Assembly (NCBI RefSeq): GCF_003660445.1
Contig: NZ_QZVQ01000004.1
Location: forward strand, 310,001-374,000
Length of the DNA: 64,000 nucleotides
Direction: 5' to 3'
Source: Croceibacterium ferulae
GTDB taxonomy: Bacteria > Pseudomonadota > Alphaproteobacteria > Sphingomonadales > Sphingomonadaceae
Each line of letters begins with the position of its first letter. Position 1 is the stretch's first letter. The translations under genes and the position numbers were made by a program. The notes beneath the pieces were generated by a model, which made no database searches, was not told where the DNA came from, and saw only the letters and a list, made by a program, of their open reading frames with translations. This document shows, piece by piece, positions 9,390 through 18,422 of the stretch.

Positions 9390-9414
9390 TTCCAGCACGC
9401 GCGGCATCAGCGGC

Positions 9415-10527
9415 TCAAAGTGATCCCCGCAACTGCTCATCCAGAAACGCCGCGACATCATCCAGCGACACCGCGCGGTCCAGGAACGCCTCGCCGATCC
9501 CGCGCAGCAGGACGAAGGGCAGGGTGCCGGCGTCCATCTTCTTGTCGTGCAGCATGTGCCGGGCCAGACCGGCGCCGTCACAGTCCAGCCCCAGCCCGGC
9601 AATCTCCGCCGGCAGACCGGCCGCCGCGACCGCATCCGCCACCAGGGCGGCATCCGCCACCGCAAGGTGGCCGATCCGCGCGGAGTAACGCGCCGCCAGC
9701 ACCATGCCCAGTGCCACCGCCTCGCCATGCAGCAGGCGCTGGCCATATCCGGTCTCCGCCTCCAGCGCGTGGCCGAATGTATGGCCCAGGTTCAGCAATG
9801 CGCGGGTGCCGGTCGTCTCGCGCTCGTCCTCCGCCACGATGCGCGCCTTGGCGGCGACGCTCTGTTCGACGGCATAGTGCTGCGCGGGCAAATCGCCAGC
9901 GACGACCTTGCCGCCATGCTTCCCGCACCAGTCGAAGAAGGCACGGTCGCCCAGCACGCCATATTTCAGCACCTCGGCATAGCCCGACCGCAGTTCGCGC
10001 GCGGGCAAGGTGGCCAGCGTGTCGAGGTCGGCCAGTACCAGCGCGGGCTGATGGAACGCGCCGACCAGGTTCTTGCCGGCGGGCGTGGTGATCGCGGTTT
10101 TGCCGCCGACAGAGGAATCGACCTGCGCCAGCAGGCTGGTGGGCAGCTGGATGAAGCCGCAGCCGCGCTTGGTGATGGCGGCGGCAAAGCCGGCCAGGTC
10201 GCCGATCACTCCGCCACCCAGCGCCAGGATGTGATCGCCGCGCTCCACCTCTTCCGCCAGCAGCCAGTCGACCGTGCGGGCCAGGCCCTCCCAGCTCTTG
10301 GCCTGCTCCCCCGGCTCGTGCACCAGCCAGCGGACTTGCCGGCCGGCATCTTCCAGCGCGCGCGCCACCGTCTCTCCCCAGCGGGCGTGGACGTTGGCGT
10401 CCGTCACCACTGGCACACGGGTCTTGCGCAGCAGCGGGCCGCACTGGGCGGCCAGGTCCGGCAGCAGGCCGGTGCCCACGCGCACTTCATAGGGTCGGCC
10501 GGCAAGGGCCACGGGAATTACAGCCAT
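9415..10527 (-). CDS. aroB: 3-dehydroquinate synthase
   Basis: The 370-residue protein shows the NAD-binding GGGVIGDLAGFAA, the substrate-binding segment QLPTSLLAQVDSSVGGK, and the metal-ligand regions R-A-L-L-N-L-G-H-T-F-G-H and L-H-G-E-A-V-A-L-G. It converts DAHP to 3-dehydroquinate, step two of the shikimate pathway. Its start codon lies inside the 3' end of aroK (10-nt overlap), so the two are probably translationally coupled. This aroK-aroB pairing is common in proteobacteria. Confidence 0.97.
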   Translation of the reverse strand: MAVIPVALAGRPYEVRVGTGLLPDLAAQCGPLLRKTRVPVVTDANVHARWGETVARALEDAGRQVRWLVHEPGEQAKSWEGLARTVDWLLAEEVERGDHILALGGGVIGDLAGFAAAITKRGCGFIQLPTSLLAQVDSSVGGKTAITTPAGKNLVGAFHQPALVLADLDTLATLPARELRSGYAEVLKYGVLGDRAFFDWCGKHGGKVVAGDLPAQHYAVEQSVAAKARIVAEDERETTGTRALLNLGHTFGHALEAETGYGQRLLHGEAVALGMVLAARYSARIGHLAVADAALVADAVAAAGLPAEIAGLGLDCDGAGLARHMLHDKKMDAGTLPFVLLRGIGEAFLDRAVSLDDVAAFLDEQLRGSL

Positions 10528-11099
10528 GTGTCGATCGCCTTCAGAACGCGGTGCACGGTATCGGATTGCGGGCCGCCGCTGCTCAGGACCTTGAGCGGCG
10601 CTTCTGCATAGGCAGGTTCCCGCTCCGCCTTCAGCCGGGTGAGAATCTCCGCCGGATCGCCACCGCGCAGCAGCGGGCGGGTGTCCTTGCGCGTCACCCG
10701 CTCCACCAGGGTGGCGGTGTCGCTGTCCAGCCAGACGGCGATGCCGCGCTCCTTGATCAGGGCGCGGGTGTCGGCCTGCACGAAGGCGCCGCCGCCGGTG
10801 GCGATCACGCCCGCACCGCGCTGCAGCAGCCGGGCGATCACACGCCGCTCGCCATCGCGGAAATAGGGTTCGCCGAACCGGGCGAACACTTCGCTGACGG
10901 TCATGCGCGCGGCGCGCTCGATCTCCTCGTCAGCATCGCTGAAGGTCAGCTGCAGCGCGCTCGCCAGCCGGCGGCCCACGCTGGTCTTCCCCACACCCAT
11001 CATGCCGACCAGCACGATCGGTCGGTCGATACGGGGCTGCAGCCGCGTCGCGAGGTCACGGATTGTGGCGTCGTTCGGGCTGCTGGGCTCGATGGTCAT
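10518..11099 (-). CDS. aroK: Shikimate kinase
   Basis: Residues 31-40 hold the P-loop VGMMGVGKTS; D-A-D-E-E-I-E follows as the shikimate/metal-binding acidic motif, and R-D-G-E-R-R-V and GGGAFV complete the family pattern. It phosphorylates shikimate at the 3-hydroxyl. The ATG at 11099 gives 193 residues. The frame stays open for several hundred bases upstream, but that part is only the antisense of the divergent genes and is discarded. First gene of aroK-aroB, 68 nt from the divergent microprotein gene. Confidence 0.95.
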   Translation of the reverse strand: MTIEPSSPNDATIRDLATRLQPRIDRPIVLVGMMGVGKTSVGRRLASALQLTFSDADEEIERAARMTVSEVFARFGEPYFRDGERRVIARLLQRGAGVIATGGGAFVQADTRALIKERGIAVWLDSDTATLVERVTRKDTRPLLRGGDPAEILTRLKAEREPAYAEAPLKVLSSGGPQSDTVHRVLKAIDTWL

Positions 11100-11167
11100 T
11101 GCCGTGCGCGCTATAGTTGCGCTAACCGCCGGCGCAAGCGTCCGGGGAAGTGCAGATAGAAGTGGCG

Positions 11168-11299
11168 ATGCGCCGTAGAACCATAATTCAGGTGTCGGTC
11201 GGTCTGGTGGCGCTGTTCGTGCTGCTGGCCTGGATCGATGGCGGGCGGGAGCCGCAACGGATGATCGAACAGCCTGTCGTGCTGGAGCGCCAACAGTGA
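11168..11299 (+). CDS. 43-residue single-helix membrane microprotein
   Basis: ATG to TGA encodes 43 residues. The N-terminus is M-R-R-R-T, a hydrophobic stretch at about residues 6-23 (I-I-Q-V-S-V-G-L-V-A-L-F-V-L-L-A-W) forms one membrane helix, and a polar tail follows with R-E-P-Q-R and E-R-Q-Q. The stop overlaps the GTG start of the next gene as GTGA, a classic coupling arrangement, which is the main reason to treat this short frame as real. Positive residues before the helix suggest a cytoplasmic N-terminus. No known family recognised. Confidence 0.6.
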   Translation: MRRRTIIQVSVGLVALFVLLAWIDGGREPQRMIEQPVVLERQQ

Positions 11300-13188
11300 G
11301 GCGCGGCAGCTGGGTCGCCCTGCTGAGCGGCGCCGCCCTGGCGGTAACGTCCGGCCTGGCCATGGCGGCGCCCGAATCGCTGCTGCCGCCGGGCTTCGGC
11401 CAGCCTGCCCCGAGCCCCGCGCCCACCCCGGCGCCGGCACCCGCAACGGCTCCCGCGCCAGCACCGGCAGCGCGCCCGGCACAGCCTGCACCGCGCCCCT
11501 TTGTGCGCGCGCCTGCGCCGGACGCCTCCCCCGTGGTGCAGCCGCTGCCCGGTGCCGGCACCACGCCGCCACCGCCGCCTGCCGCCATCGGCATCCCCAC
11601 CCTGGCCGGCGGGCGCCTGCCCTCCGTGCGCGAGCTGGAGGCGATGAGCGACGCGGAGTTCGACGCGCTGTTCGGCCTGGCGCCGCAATACGACATCCCT
11701 CCCGGCGCCCGCCGCGCGCTGCAACGTGTGGGCGTGATCTCGCAGGATGAGGGCGGCTTCGGCCCCGCTGCTCTGGCCGGGCAGCCGGCCGGGCTGGTGC
11801 GGGCGGCGCTGATCGGCACGCAGGGGCCGCTGGTGTCGCGCTGGGGCCATATCCTGCTGCGCCGCACGCTGGCCAGCCGGATGGATGCCCCGCGCGGCAT
11901 GGACCCGGTCGCCTTTGCCGCGCTCCGGGCCGACCTGCTGAACCGTCTGGGGGAGCCGGCCGTCGCCCGCGCGCTGGTGCAGGATATCGAATCCGCCTCC
12001 TATTCGCCCGGCCTGGGCGCCGTGGCGCTGTCCGCCTATCTGGGAACGGGCGACATTCTGGGCATCTGCCCGGTGATGGGGGTGCAGGGCACCCTGCGCG
12101 AAGATGCGCGCTGGCTGATGGCCCGGCATATCTGTGACGCCCATTCCGGCGAGACGCGGGATGCCGACCGGGCCCTGCGCCGCATGCTGAACAGCGACGA
12201 CACGCGGCCGTTCGATGTGCGGCTGGCGCAGCGCTATGCCGGCGCGGCGGGCAGCGGTCGCCGGTCCGTGACGATCGAGTGGGACGATGTGGACACGCTC
12301 GACCCCTGGCGCCTCGGCTTCGCGCGCGCGCTGGGCATAGAGGTGCCGGACGGGCTGATCGCCGGCGCACCGGCATATCTGGCGATGGCCGACGTGCATA
12401 TCCCGGCGACCCCGCTGGGCCGGCGCATCGCCGCGGCGGATCGCGCAGGCGCCGCGGGCGTGCTGTCATCCAAGGCGATGGTGGATCTGCTGTCCCAGGC
12501 ATTCGACGAATCGGGGCTGGAGGGTGCTTCGCGCGAACGCGCACAGAACCTGCGCCTTGCCTATATCGCCCGCCAGCCGGGCGACCGCGTGGCTGCCATG
12601 CGCCAGCTGTGGGGCGGCACGGATCCGTATGCCGGGCAGGTGCTGACCGCCTACGCCGCGGCGCGCCTGCCGGTGCTGTCCACCGCCGTGGCGGAGGCGC
12701 CGCAGCTGATCGGCGCCATGCTGGCCGCCGGGCTGGACCGCAACGCCGCCCGCTGGGCATCCGTCGTGCCGGAAGGCAGCCTCGGCTGGGCGCTGTTGGC
12801 CGTCGGCACGCCGGGTGCGGGTGAGGCCGACGAGGGCGCGCTGGACGATTTCATCGGCGATGACGGCAGCAGCGAAGGGCGCAAGGGCCGCTTCCTTGTC
12901 GCCGGTCTGGCCGGTCTCGGCCGGCTGGACGAGGGCACGGCGCAAGGGCTGCTGAGCGACATGGGCACCAGCCTGCGGCTCCAAAGCGCCTGGAGCCGGC
13001 GGATCGACGCCGCCGCGCAGTACAACAATGCCGCGCTGGTCGCGCTGCTGGCGGGCGTGGGCATGCAGGGGGATGGCTGGGACCGGATGACCGCGCGCCA
13101 GCTGTTCCACATCGTGCGCGCGCTGTCGCAGGTCGGCCTGGAGCCGGAGGCCCGGATGATCGCGGCGGAGGCCGTCGCCCGGGCATGA
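11296..13188 (+). CDS. Secreted alpha-helical protein of unknown function
   Basis: GTG start overlapping the previous stop; 630 residues. A signal peptide (about residues 1-25, ending A-M-A-A) is followed by a low-complexity proline/alanine linker up to about residue 105, then some 520 residues of alanine- and leucine-rich helical sequence with repeated A-L, R-L and D-A-R elements, suggestive of a helical-repeat scaffold. No catalytic motif was recognised. It likely acts in the periplasm or at the envelope. It lies 7 nt before xerD, so transcription with xerD-accA is likely. I do not recognise a named family. Confidence 0.8.
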   Translation: MRRGSWVALLSGAALAVTSGLAMAAPESLLPPGFGQPAPSPAPTPAPAPATAPAPAPAARPAQPAPRPFVRAPAPDASPVVQPLPGAGTTPPPPPAAIGIPTLAGGRLPSVRELEAMSDAEFDALFGLAPQYDIPPGARRALQRVGVISQDEGGFGPAALAGQPAGLVRAALIGTQGPLVSRWGHILLRRTLASRMDAPRGMDPVAFAALRADLLNRLGEPAVARALVQDIESASYSPGLGAVALSAYLGTGDILGICPVMGVQGTLREDARWLMARHICDAHSGETRDADRALRRMLNSDDTRPFDVRLAQRYAGAAGSGRRSVTIEWDDVDTLDPWRLGFARALGIEVPDGLIAGAPAYLAMADVHIPATPLGRRIAAADRAGAAGVLSSKAMVDLLSQAFDESGLEGASRERAQNLRLAYIARQPGDRVAAMRQLWGGTDPYAGQVLTAYAAARLPVLSTAVAEAPQLIGAMLAAGLDRNAARWASVVPEGSLGWALLAVGTPGAGEADEGALDDFIGDDGSSEGRKGRFLVAGLAGLGRLDEGTAQGLLSDMGTSLRLQSAWSRRIDAAAQYNNAALVALLAGVGMQGDGWDRMTARQLFHIVRALSQVGLEPEARMIAAEAVARA

Positions 13189-13195
13189 CCCGGCA

Positions 13196-14089
13196 GTGAC
13201 CGCCACCTCCATCGACGCCTTCCTGGCCATGCTGGCGGCGGAACGCGGTGCCGCCGCCAACACGCTGGCCGCCTACCGCAGCGACCTGGCCGGGGCGGAG
13301 GCGCTGGTCGGTCCGCTGGCCGATGCGGGGCAGGAGGATCTGGCCCGCCTGGCTGCCGCCTGGGCCGATCTGTCCCCGGCCACGCTGGCGCGCAAATCCT
13401 CCGCCCTGCGCCAGTTCTACCTGTTCCTGGTGGATGAGGGCTTGCGGGCCGACGATCCGTCCACCGCCCTGCCGCGCCCGGCAACCCGCCGGCCCCTGCC
13501 GCGCATCCTGAACCATGCGGAGATCGCCCGCCTGTTCGCCCGCGCGGAGGAGGAGGCGGTCGCCGGCACCATGCCGGGCGTGCGGATGCTGGCGCTGCTG
13601 GAGATGCTGTACGGTTCGGGCCTGCGCGCGACGGAACTGGTGTCCCTGCCGCTCACCGCCGTACCGCGCGACGTGCCGTTCGTGACGGTGACCGGCAAGG
13701 GCAGCCGGCAGCGCATGGTGCCCGTGTCCTCCCGCGCGCGCACCGCCCTGACCGAATGGCTGACGGTGCGGCCCGCCGGCACCCGCCACCTGTTCCCCGG
13801 CCGCACCGGCGCCATGTCGGGCCACCTGACCCGCATCCGCCTGTACCAGCTGATCCGCGAACTGGCCGCGCGCGCCGATATCGACCCCGCGCGCGTCAGC
13901 CCGCATGTGCTGCGCCACGCCTTTGCCACCCATCTGCTGGAGGGCGGGGCGGACCTGCGCGTGCTGCAGACGCTGCTGGGCCACGCGGACATCGCGACCA
14001 CGCAGATCTACACCCATGTCGATGCCGCGCGGCTGGTGGCGCTGGTGAACGAGCGGCATCCTCTTGCAGGCCGCGCCCACTCGCCTTAG
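13196..14089 (+). CDS. xerD: Tyrosine recombinase XerD
   Basis: A 297-residue site-specific recombinase that resolves chromosome dimers at dif with XerC at the FtsK-loaded septum. An N-terminal SAM-like DNA-binding domain (about 1-95) precedes the catalytic domain with R144 (GSGLRATELVSL), K168 (TGKGSRQ), H237 and R240 (HVLRHAFATHLL), H263 (LLGHADIATTQ) and nucleophile Y272 (QIYTHV). HVLRHAFATHLL and the H-V after the tyrosine fit XerD better than XerC. The GTG start lies 7 nt after the previous gene; accA follows. Confidence 0.92.
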   Translation: MTATSIDAFLAMLAAERGAAANTLAAYRSDLAGAEALVGPLADAGQEDLARLAAAWADLSPATLARKSSALRQFYLFLVDEGLRADDPSTALPRPATRRPLPRILNHAEIARLFARAEEEAVAGTMPGVRMLALLEMLYGSGLRATELVSLPLTAVPRDVPFVTVTGKGSRQRMVPVSSRARTALTEWLTVRPAGTRHLFPGRTGAMSGHLTRIRLYQLIRELAARADIDPARVSPHVLRHAFATHLLEGGADLRVLQTLLGHADIATTQIYTHVDAARLVALVNERHPLAGRAHSP

Positions 14090-14099
14090 CGCTGCAGAC

Positions 14100-15089
14100 A
14101 TGATCTCCTATCTCGATTTCGAAAAGCCGCTGGCAGAGCTCGACAGCCGCATCACCGACCTGCGGACCACCGCCGGGGAAAGCGGGGATGTCGACATCTC
14201 CTCCGAACTCGCGCGGCTGGAAGGCAAGAGCGCGGAAATGCTGGGCACGCTCTATGCCGGGCTGACGCCGTGGCAGAAGACGCAGGTCGCCCGCCATCCG
14301 CAGCGCCCGCATTTCCGCGATTACCTGTCTCATGCGTTCCAGGATTGGGTGCCGCTGGGCGGTGACCGCCTGTATGGCAACGACCAGGCCATCATGGGCG
14401 GGCTGGCCACGCTCGGTGGTCGGCGGGTGATGCTGATCGGGCACGAGAAGGGCCACGACACGCAGACCCGCATCCGCCACAATTTCGGCATGGGCAAGCC
14501 GGAGGGGTATCGCAAGGCGATCCGCCTGATGGAGATGGCCGGCCGCTTCGGCCTGCCGGTCGTCACGCTGGTCGACACGTCTGGCGCCTTTCCCGGCATC
14601 GAGGCGGAGGAACGCGGCCAGGCCGAAGCCATCGCCCGCTCGACCGAGGCATGCCTGGCGCTGCCCACCCCGCTGGTGGCGGCCATCGTGGGCGAGGGCG
14701 GATCGGGCGGCGCGGTCGCGCTGGCCAGTGCCTCCCGCGTGCTGATGTTCGAACATGCGGTCTATTCGGTGATCTCGCCCGAAGGCTGCGCTTCGATCCT
14801 GTGGCGAACCGCGGAAAAGGCCCCGCAGGCGGCCGAGGCCATGCGCATGACCGCGCAGGATCTGGCGGAACTGGGCGTGATCGACCGCATCGTGCCGGAA
14901 CCCCGCGGCGGGGCGCAGCGCGATGCCCGTGGCGCCGCACTGGCGCTGGCCGATGCGATCGGCGAGGAGCTGGACCTGCTGGGCGAGGTGCCGCCAGCGG
15001 ACCTTCGCCGCCAGCGGGAGGACCGCTTCCTGGCCATGGGCATGGGCGTCACGCCGCCCGCGAAGCCGGCCAAGAAGGGCAAGCGCTAG
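14100..15089 (+). CDS. accA: Acetyl-CoA carboxylase carboxyltransferase subunit alpha
   Basis: With AccD it transfers the carboxyl group from biotin to acetyl-CoA, giving malonyl-CoA for fatty acid synthesis. Seen here: the N-terminal LDFEKPLAELDSRI, the D-Y-L block, GGRRVMLIGHEKG, the substrate loop TLVDTSGAFPGIEAEERGQ, and GEGGSGGAVALA. The ATG at 14100 gives 329 residues, close to family length. It lies 10 nt after the xerD stop and is the last gene before a repeat-filled gap. Confidence 0.97.
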   Translation: MISYLDFEKPLAELDSRITDLRTTAGESGDVDISSELARLEGKSAEMLGTLYAGLTPWQKTQVARHPQRPHFRDYLSHAFQDWVPLGGDRLYGNDQAIMGGLATLGGRRVMLIGHEKGHDTQTRIRHNFGMGKPEGYRKAIRLMEMAGRFGLPVVTLVDTSGAFPGIEAEERGQAEAIARSTEACLALPTPLVAAIVGEGGSGGAVALASASRVLMFEHAVYSVISPEGCASILWRTAEKAPQAAEAMRMTAQDLAELGVIDRIVPEPRGGAQRDARGAALALADAIGEELDLLGEVPPADLRRQREDRFLAMGMGVTPPAKPAKKGKR

Positions 15090-15100
15090 GGCCGCCAGAT

Positions 15101-15250
15101 CCTCCCCAATGCGGGGAGGGTGACCATGCGAAGCATGGTGGAGGGGCACTCGCCGCCCCTCCGAACATCTGCAATCGCCGGCCGCTTGGGAGCGGCGGCG
15201 TGCCCCTCCGCCACTTCGCGGGTGATCCCTTTTCCCCGGGAGGAGAGGAG
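15101..15250. repeat. Inverted pair of intergenic repeat units
   Basis: The gap after accA (15090-15396) holds two related units in opposite orientation. The first (15101-15150) reads CCTCCCC-n6-GGGGAGG, then a short ATGCGAAGCAT palindrome and GGTGGAGGGGCAC. The second (15200-15250) is a diverged reverse complement. Such GGGGAGGGTGACC/GGTGGAGGGG units occur between genes across sphingomonads. No gene was seen in the rest of the gap. Confidence 0.6.
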
Positions 15251-15396
15251 TGTCCGCTAACGCCCCGTTTAGGACGTTTAGGATCCGTCGCCGCTCCTCT
15301 AAACCGGACGGCGGTTCATCTGCGAACTGTGGCCAGGCTGTAGGCTGTCGGGGTTGCAGTGGGTTTTCTCGGAACGCCGTGCTCGCCCGGAGTGGA

Positions 15397-16086
15397 CTAT
15401 CGCGGCGCGACCCGAAGATTACGGAACTTGGCTATTGTACCAGCTTCCAACCAGACACCGACGCCACCACGCTGGTCAGCGCCTAACTTTAGATCTCGCA
15501 CAACGATGGCAGGGTGCGAGTTTCCATCCAGATACAACGTAGCTGTCGTGCCTTGTACGACGACCCGCATCGTGATCCAACGTGCCAAGCTGATTTCGGC
15601 ATAAGTCTCGTATTTCTCAGGCGACTCTCGGCGTAGCACATCGAATGGAAAGTCGGGATAGGCCGCATATTGGACGCTATGGTTTCGCCGAACCTGATCG
15701 AGTGATATGCTGTTCGTGGGCCGAAGATAAATGTTCTCGAATCGGCCATCTTGATCTATCCGGAAGGCAACGCCTATGAAACCGCGCGCATATTCTGGGG
15801 CATCTGGTGCAAGATCGCTTGCCACTTCTACCTCGATAGTTCCGTCTTGGAAATCGAGAGGCAGCCACGCCATGAAGTTGCGGTCTTTTAGCTGTTCCCT
15901 TTCTGGATCCTGGTTCGCCGACGACGGCATCCGCATTTCGAACGCGTCGGCCCCTTGGTAGCTGCTGCGCCGCAAGGTCACCCCTGAGAGCCGGAAATCG
16001 TTCAACTCGGGCCCAGCAGCCGGAACGGACGCTGCGGTTAACCCTGGTAGAGACGCTAACAATACGCCTGCAAGAAATCGCTTCAT
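15397..16086 (-). CDS. Secreted protein, possible concanavalin-like jelly-roll fold
   Basis: The 229-residue product has a signal peptide (M-K-R-F-L-A-G-V-L-L-A-S-L, cleavage near A-A-S-V-P-A-A) and a beta-rich body. The order F-I-G-V-A-F-R-I, the F-E-N-I-Y-L-R-P-T-N strand, W-I-T-M-R-V-V-V, and A-T-L-Y-L-D-G near the end resembles glycan-binding/hydrolase jelly-roll domains of the LamG/DUF1080 kind; this is fold-level inference. A GTG two codons upstream (16092) is an alternative start; the ATG has better spacing from AGGGA. The gene is visibly less GC-rich than its neighbours and isolated, which suggests transfer. Confidence 0.72.
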   Translation of the reverse strand: MKRFLAGVLLASLPGLTAASVPAAGPELNDFRLSGVTLRRSSYQGADAFEMRMPSSANQDPEREQLKDRNFMAWLPLDFQDGTIEVEVASDLAPDAPEYARGFIGVAFRIDQDGRFENIYLRPTNSISLDQVRRNHSVQYAAYPDFPFDVLRRESPEKYETYAEISLARWITMRVVVQGTTATLYLDGNSHPAIVVRDLKLGADQRGGVGVWLEAGTIAKFRNLRVAPR

Positions 16087-16326
16087 AGTCACTTGTCCCT
16101 GCGAAGTGCGAGAGGGGCCTTAATCACACGGGCATCATCACGCCAGTGAAGCACAGCTGCGACCAGAACGGCGGCAAAAATTGTCGGAAATGCTTGTGCA
16201 TAATGGTGCCTAGACGCGCGTTGGCGGTGGGTGGTGTCCGACGAGCGGCACAGAACGTGAGCGCGTTCGGTGGTTGTCCACAGTTGTCAGAAGCGGAAGG
16301 TCAGCTTCCCACCCAATCAAGACCTT

Positions 16327-16425
16327 CGTCTCCGCTGCGCAGGCAGGGGCCCATCCACGCTCCCCACCATCACGCCGTTGCCGGTGCCGAGGCCAGCTAG
16401 GCACGCTGCCTGCGCTGGGGCGACG
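16327..16425. repeat. Inverted intergenic repeat around CGTC..GCGCAGGCAG
   Basis: Within the 515-nt gap before the M48 protease, a 20-nt arm at 16327-16346 and its imperfect reverse complement at 16406-16425 (16 of 20 positions match) enclose about 60 nt. The arms resemble short dispersed elements built on 'CAGCGCAGGCAG'. No convincing gene is seen in 16093-16601. Confidence 0.45.
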
Positions 16426-16601
16426 ATAGATGAGGGGGGGTGACCACCTCGAAGGCAGCACGCCACCCTCTCGCGGTCACCCGCTCCCCCGTGCGCTCCC
16501 GGACGGGAACATACCTCCACGCCACAGGTTCGCCCCATACAAGCAGGAAACAGCTGCGCCTGCAGGGAGCGCGCGGCTGCGGATCAGGGAGCCTTGCACC
16601 A

Positions 16602-18089
16602 ATGCCACAATCGAACATCGCCCGTCGTTTCACCGGCGCGGCGCTCGCCGGCGTAGCCACGCTGTCGCTGGGTGCCTGTGCCAGCGTTCCGGGCGCCGGC
16701 ATCCAGCCGGGTACGCCGATCACCCAGGTGGAGGCGCAGCAGGGCGCGCAATATCACGAACAGTTCGTGCAGGAATTTGGCGGCGCGGTGCGCGGGCCGC
16801 AGGCGGATTATGTGGGGCAGGTGGGCCAGAACATCGCGGTCCAGTCCGGCCTCGCCACCACGCCCGATGCCTTCCGCGTCACCTTGCTGAATTCGTCGGC
16901 CAACAACGCCTTCGCCGTGCCCGGCGGCTATGTCTACGTGACCCGCCAGCTGGTTGGCCTGATGAACAACGAGGCGGAACTGGCCGGCGTGTTGGGGCAC
17001 GAGGTCGGCCACGTCGCCGCCCGCCACTCCGCCCGTCGGCAGCAGACCGCCCAGCGCAACCAGATCTTCGGTGTGCTGGGGCAGGTGCTGTCGGGCGTGC
17101 TGCTGGGTGATTCGGCCCTGGGCCGCGGCGCGGCCGACCTGCTGAACACCGGAACGCAGCTGGCGACCCTGCGATATTCCCGGTCGCAGGAAACGGAGGC
17201 CGACCAGCTGGGCGTCCAGTATCTGCGGGGCGCGGGCTACGATCCGGGCGCGATGGCCACCGTGCTGGAAAGCCTGGCCCGGCAGAACGCGCTGGACCAG
17301 CAGCTGACAGGGCAGGAGGCGACCGTGCCCGAATGGGCCTCCACTCACCCCGATCCCGCCAGCCGCGTGGCCGCGGCGCGCAACATGGCCGGGCCGCAGT
17401 CCACCGGCGTGCTGAATCGGGAGAACTTCCTCAGCCGCATCGACGGCCTCGTCTATGATGACGATCCGGCGCAGGGTGTGATCGAAGGGCAGAGCTTCAT
17501 TCATCCGGCGTTCCGCCTGACCTTCAGCGTGCCGCAGGGCTTCACCATGTCGAACGGCGCGCAGGCGGTGACGATCACCGGCGGCAGCGGGCAGGCGCAG
17601 ATGGCCAGCGCCGCCTACAGCGGCAATCTGGAAACCTATGTGCAGCAGGTGTTCCGGTCGCTTTCCGGGCAGGGTGGCACGCTGACCCCGCAGGCGCTGC
17701 AGCGCACCACCGTGAACAGCCTGCCGGCCGTCTATGGCACGGCGCGGGTCAATTCCGGGCAGCAGCAGGTGGACGTGGTCGTCTTCGCCTACCAGTTCAG
17801 CAACAATCAGGCGTTCCACTTCGCCGCGATCGCGCCGGTCGGTGGGGCAGGGGTGTTCAACCCGATGTTCAATTCCATGCGCCGGATCAGCGCGGCGGAG
17901 GCGGCCGAAGTGGTGCCGCGGCGGATCGACGTGGTGACTGCGGCGCGCGCCGACAGCGTGCAGACGCTGGCCCGGCGGATGGCCTACACTCGCGGCCAGG
18001 AAGAACGCTTCCGCGTGTTGAATGGCTTGTCCGGCAATGAACAGCTGGTGCCGGGGCAGCAGTACAAGATCGTGGTGCGGGCTAACTGA
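16602..18089 (+). CDS. M48-family metalloprotease lipoprotein
   Basis: The ATG gives 495 residues. The N-terminus is a lipoprotein signal with lipobox L-G-A-C (Cys26), so the mature protein should be anchored in the periplasm. Zinc motif HEVGH lies at residues 133-137, the third ligand in SRSQETEADQLG near residue 200, and N-A-F-A-V-P-G-G-Y-V-Y-V before it is typical of BepA/LoiP-like proteases. The C-terminal 45 residues (T-L-A-R-R-M, L-N-G-L, L-V-P-G-Q-Q-Y-K-I-V) resemble a LysM peptidoglycan-binding module. It probably degrades misfolded outer-membrane proteins. A hairpin follows the stop. Confidence 0.93.
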   Translation: MPQSNIARRFTGAALAGVATLSLGACASVPGAGIQPGTPITQVEAQQGAQYHEQFVQEFGGAVRGPQADYVGQVGQNIAVQSGLATTPDAFRVTLLNSSANNAFAVPGGYVYVTRQLVGLMNNEAELAGVLGHEVGHVAARHSARRQQTAQRNQIFGVLGQVLSGVLLGDSALGRGAADLLNTGTQLATLRYSRSQETEADQLGVQYLRGAGYDPGAMATVLESLARQNALDQQLTGQEATVPEWASTHPDPASRVAAARNMAGPQSTGVLNRENFLSRIDGLVYDDDPAQGVIEGQSFIHPAFRLTFSVPQGFTMSNGAQAVTITGGSGQAQMASAAYSGNLETYVQQVFRSLSGQGGTLTPQALQRTTVNSLPAVYGTARVNSGQQQVDVVVFAYQFSNNQAFHFAAIAPVGGAGVFNPMFNSMRRISAAEAAEVVPRRIDVVTAARADSVQTLARRMAYTRGQEERFRVLNGLSGNEQLVPGQQYKIVVRAN

Positions 18090-18101
18090 TTGCTACACAA
18101 A

Positions 18102-18129
18102 AAGGGGGGCACCAGTAGGTGCCACCCTT
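18102..18129. terminator. Bidirectional hairpin between the M48 protease and flp genes
   Basis: AAGGGGGGCACC (18102-18113) pairs with GGTGCCACCCTT (18118-18129) around a 4-nt loop with one mismatch. An A tract on the left gives U residues for the minus-strand transcript, so it can serve the flp genes as well as the protease gene. Confidence 0.65.
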
Positions 18130-18150
18130 CTCAGTCACAGTAAGCGCGGC

Positions 18151-18333
18151 TTAGGTCGCCGCAGGAGCTGCGCTGGTCAATTCGGTGCTGACATCATTGA
18201 AGACATCGCTCAAACCAGTCTGCAACGTGCCGAGCGCAGTGATGATGCCAACGGCAATCAGCGCTGCGATCAGACCGTACTCGATGGCCGTGGCGCCATC
18301 TTCATTCTTACGCAGCTTCGTGAAAAACTTCAT
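18151..18333 (-). CDS. Flp/Fap-type pilin
   Basis: A 60-residue type IVb pilin precursor. The basic leader M-K-F-F-T-K-L-R-K-N-E-D is followed by G-A-T-A-I-E-Y-G-L-I-A-A-L-I-A-V-G, the prepilin-peptidase site (cut after G) plus the conserved E-Y and hydrophobic helix. An AGGAG ribosome site precedes the ATG. Flp pilins are assembled by Tad machinery into adhesive pili; no tad/cpa gene is in the window, so assembly must rely on a locus elsewhere. A second, more divergent pilin lies just upstream on the same strand. Confidence 0.88.
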   Translation of the reverse strand: MKFFTKLRKNEDGATAIEYGLIAALIAVGIITALGTLQTGLSDVFNDVSTELTSAAPAAT

Positions 18334-18422
18334 CGGTGGTCTCCTGGTGTGCACTACCCGATTGCTCAACCCGGTCGCGAATCAAGCTGAGTCCTTGTGC
18401 ACCTGGACCCGTTGATATTTCG

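Noticed and set aside
13196-14089. Integrase of a mobile element
   Set aside because: Its length, XerD-like active-site segments and position next to accA mark it as the chromosomal dimer-resolution recombinase.
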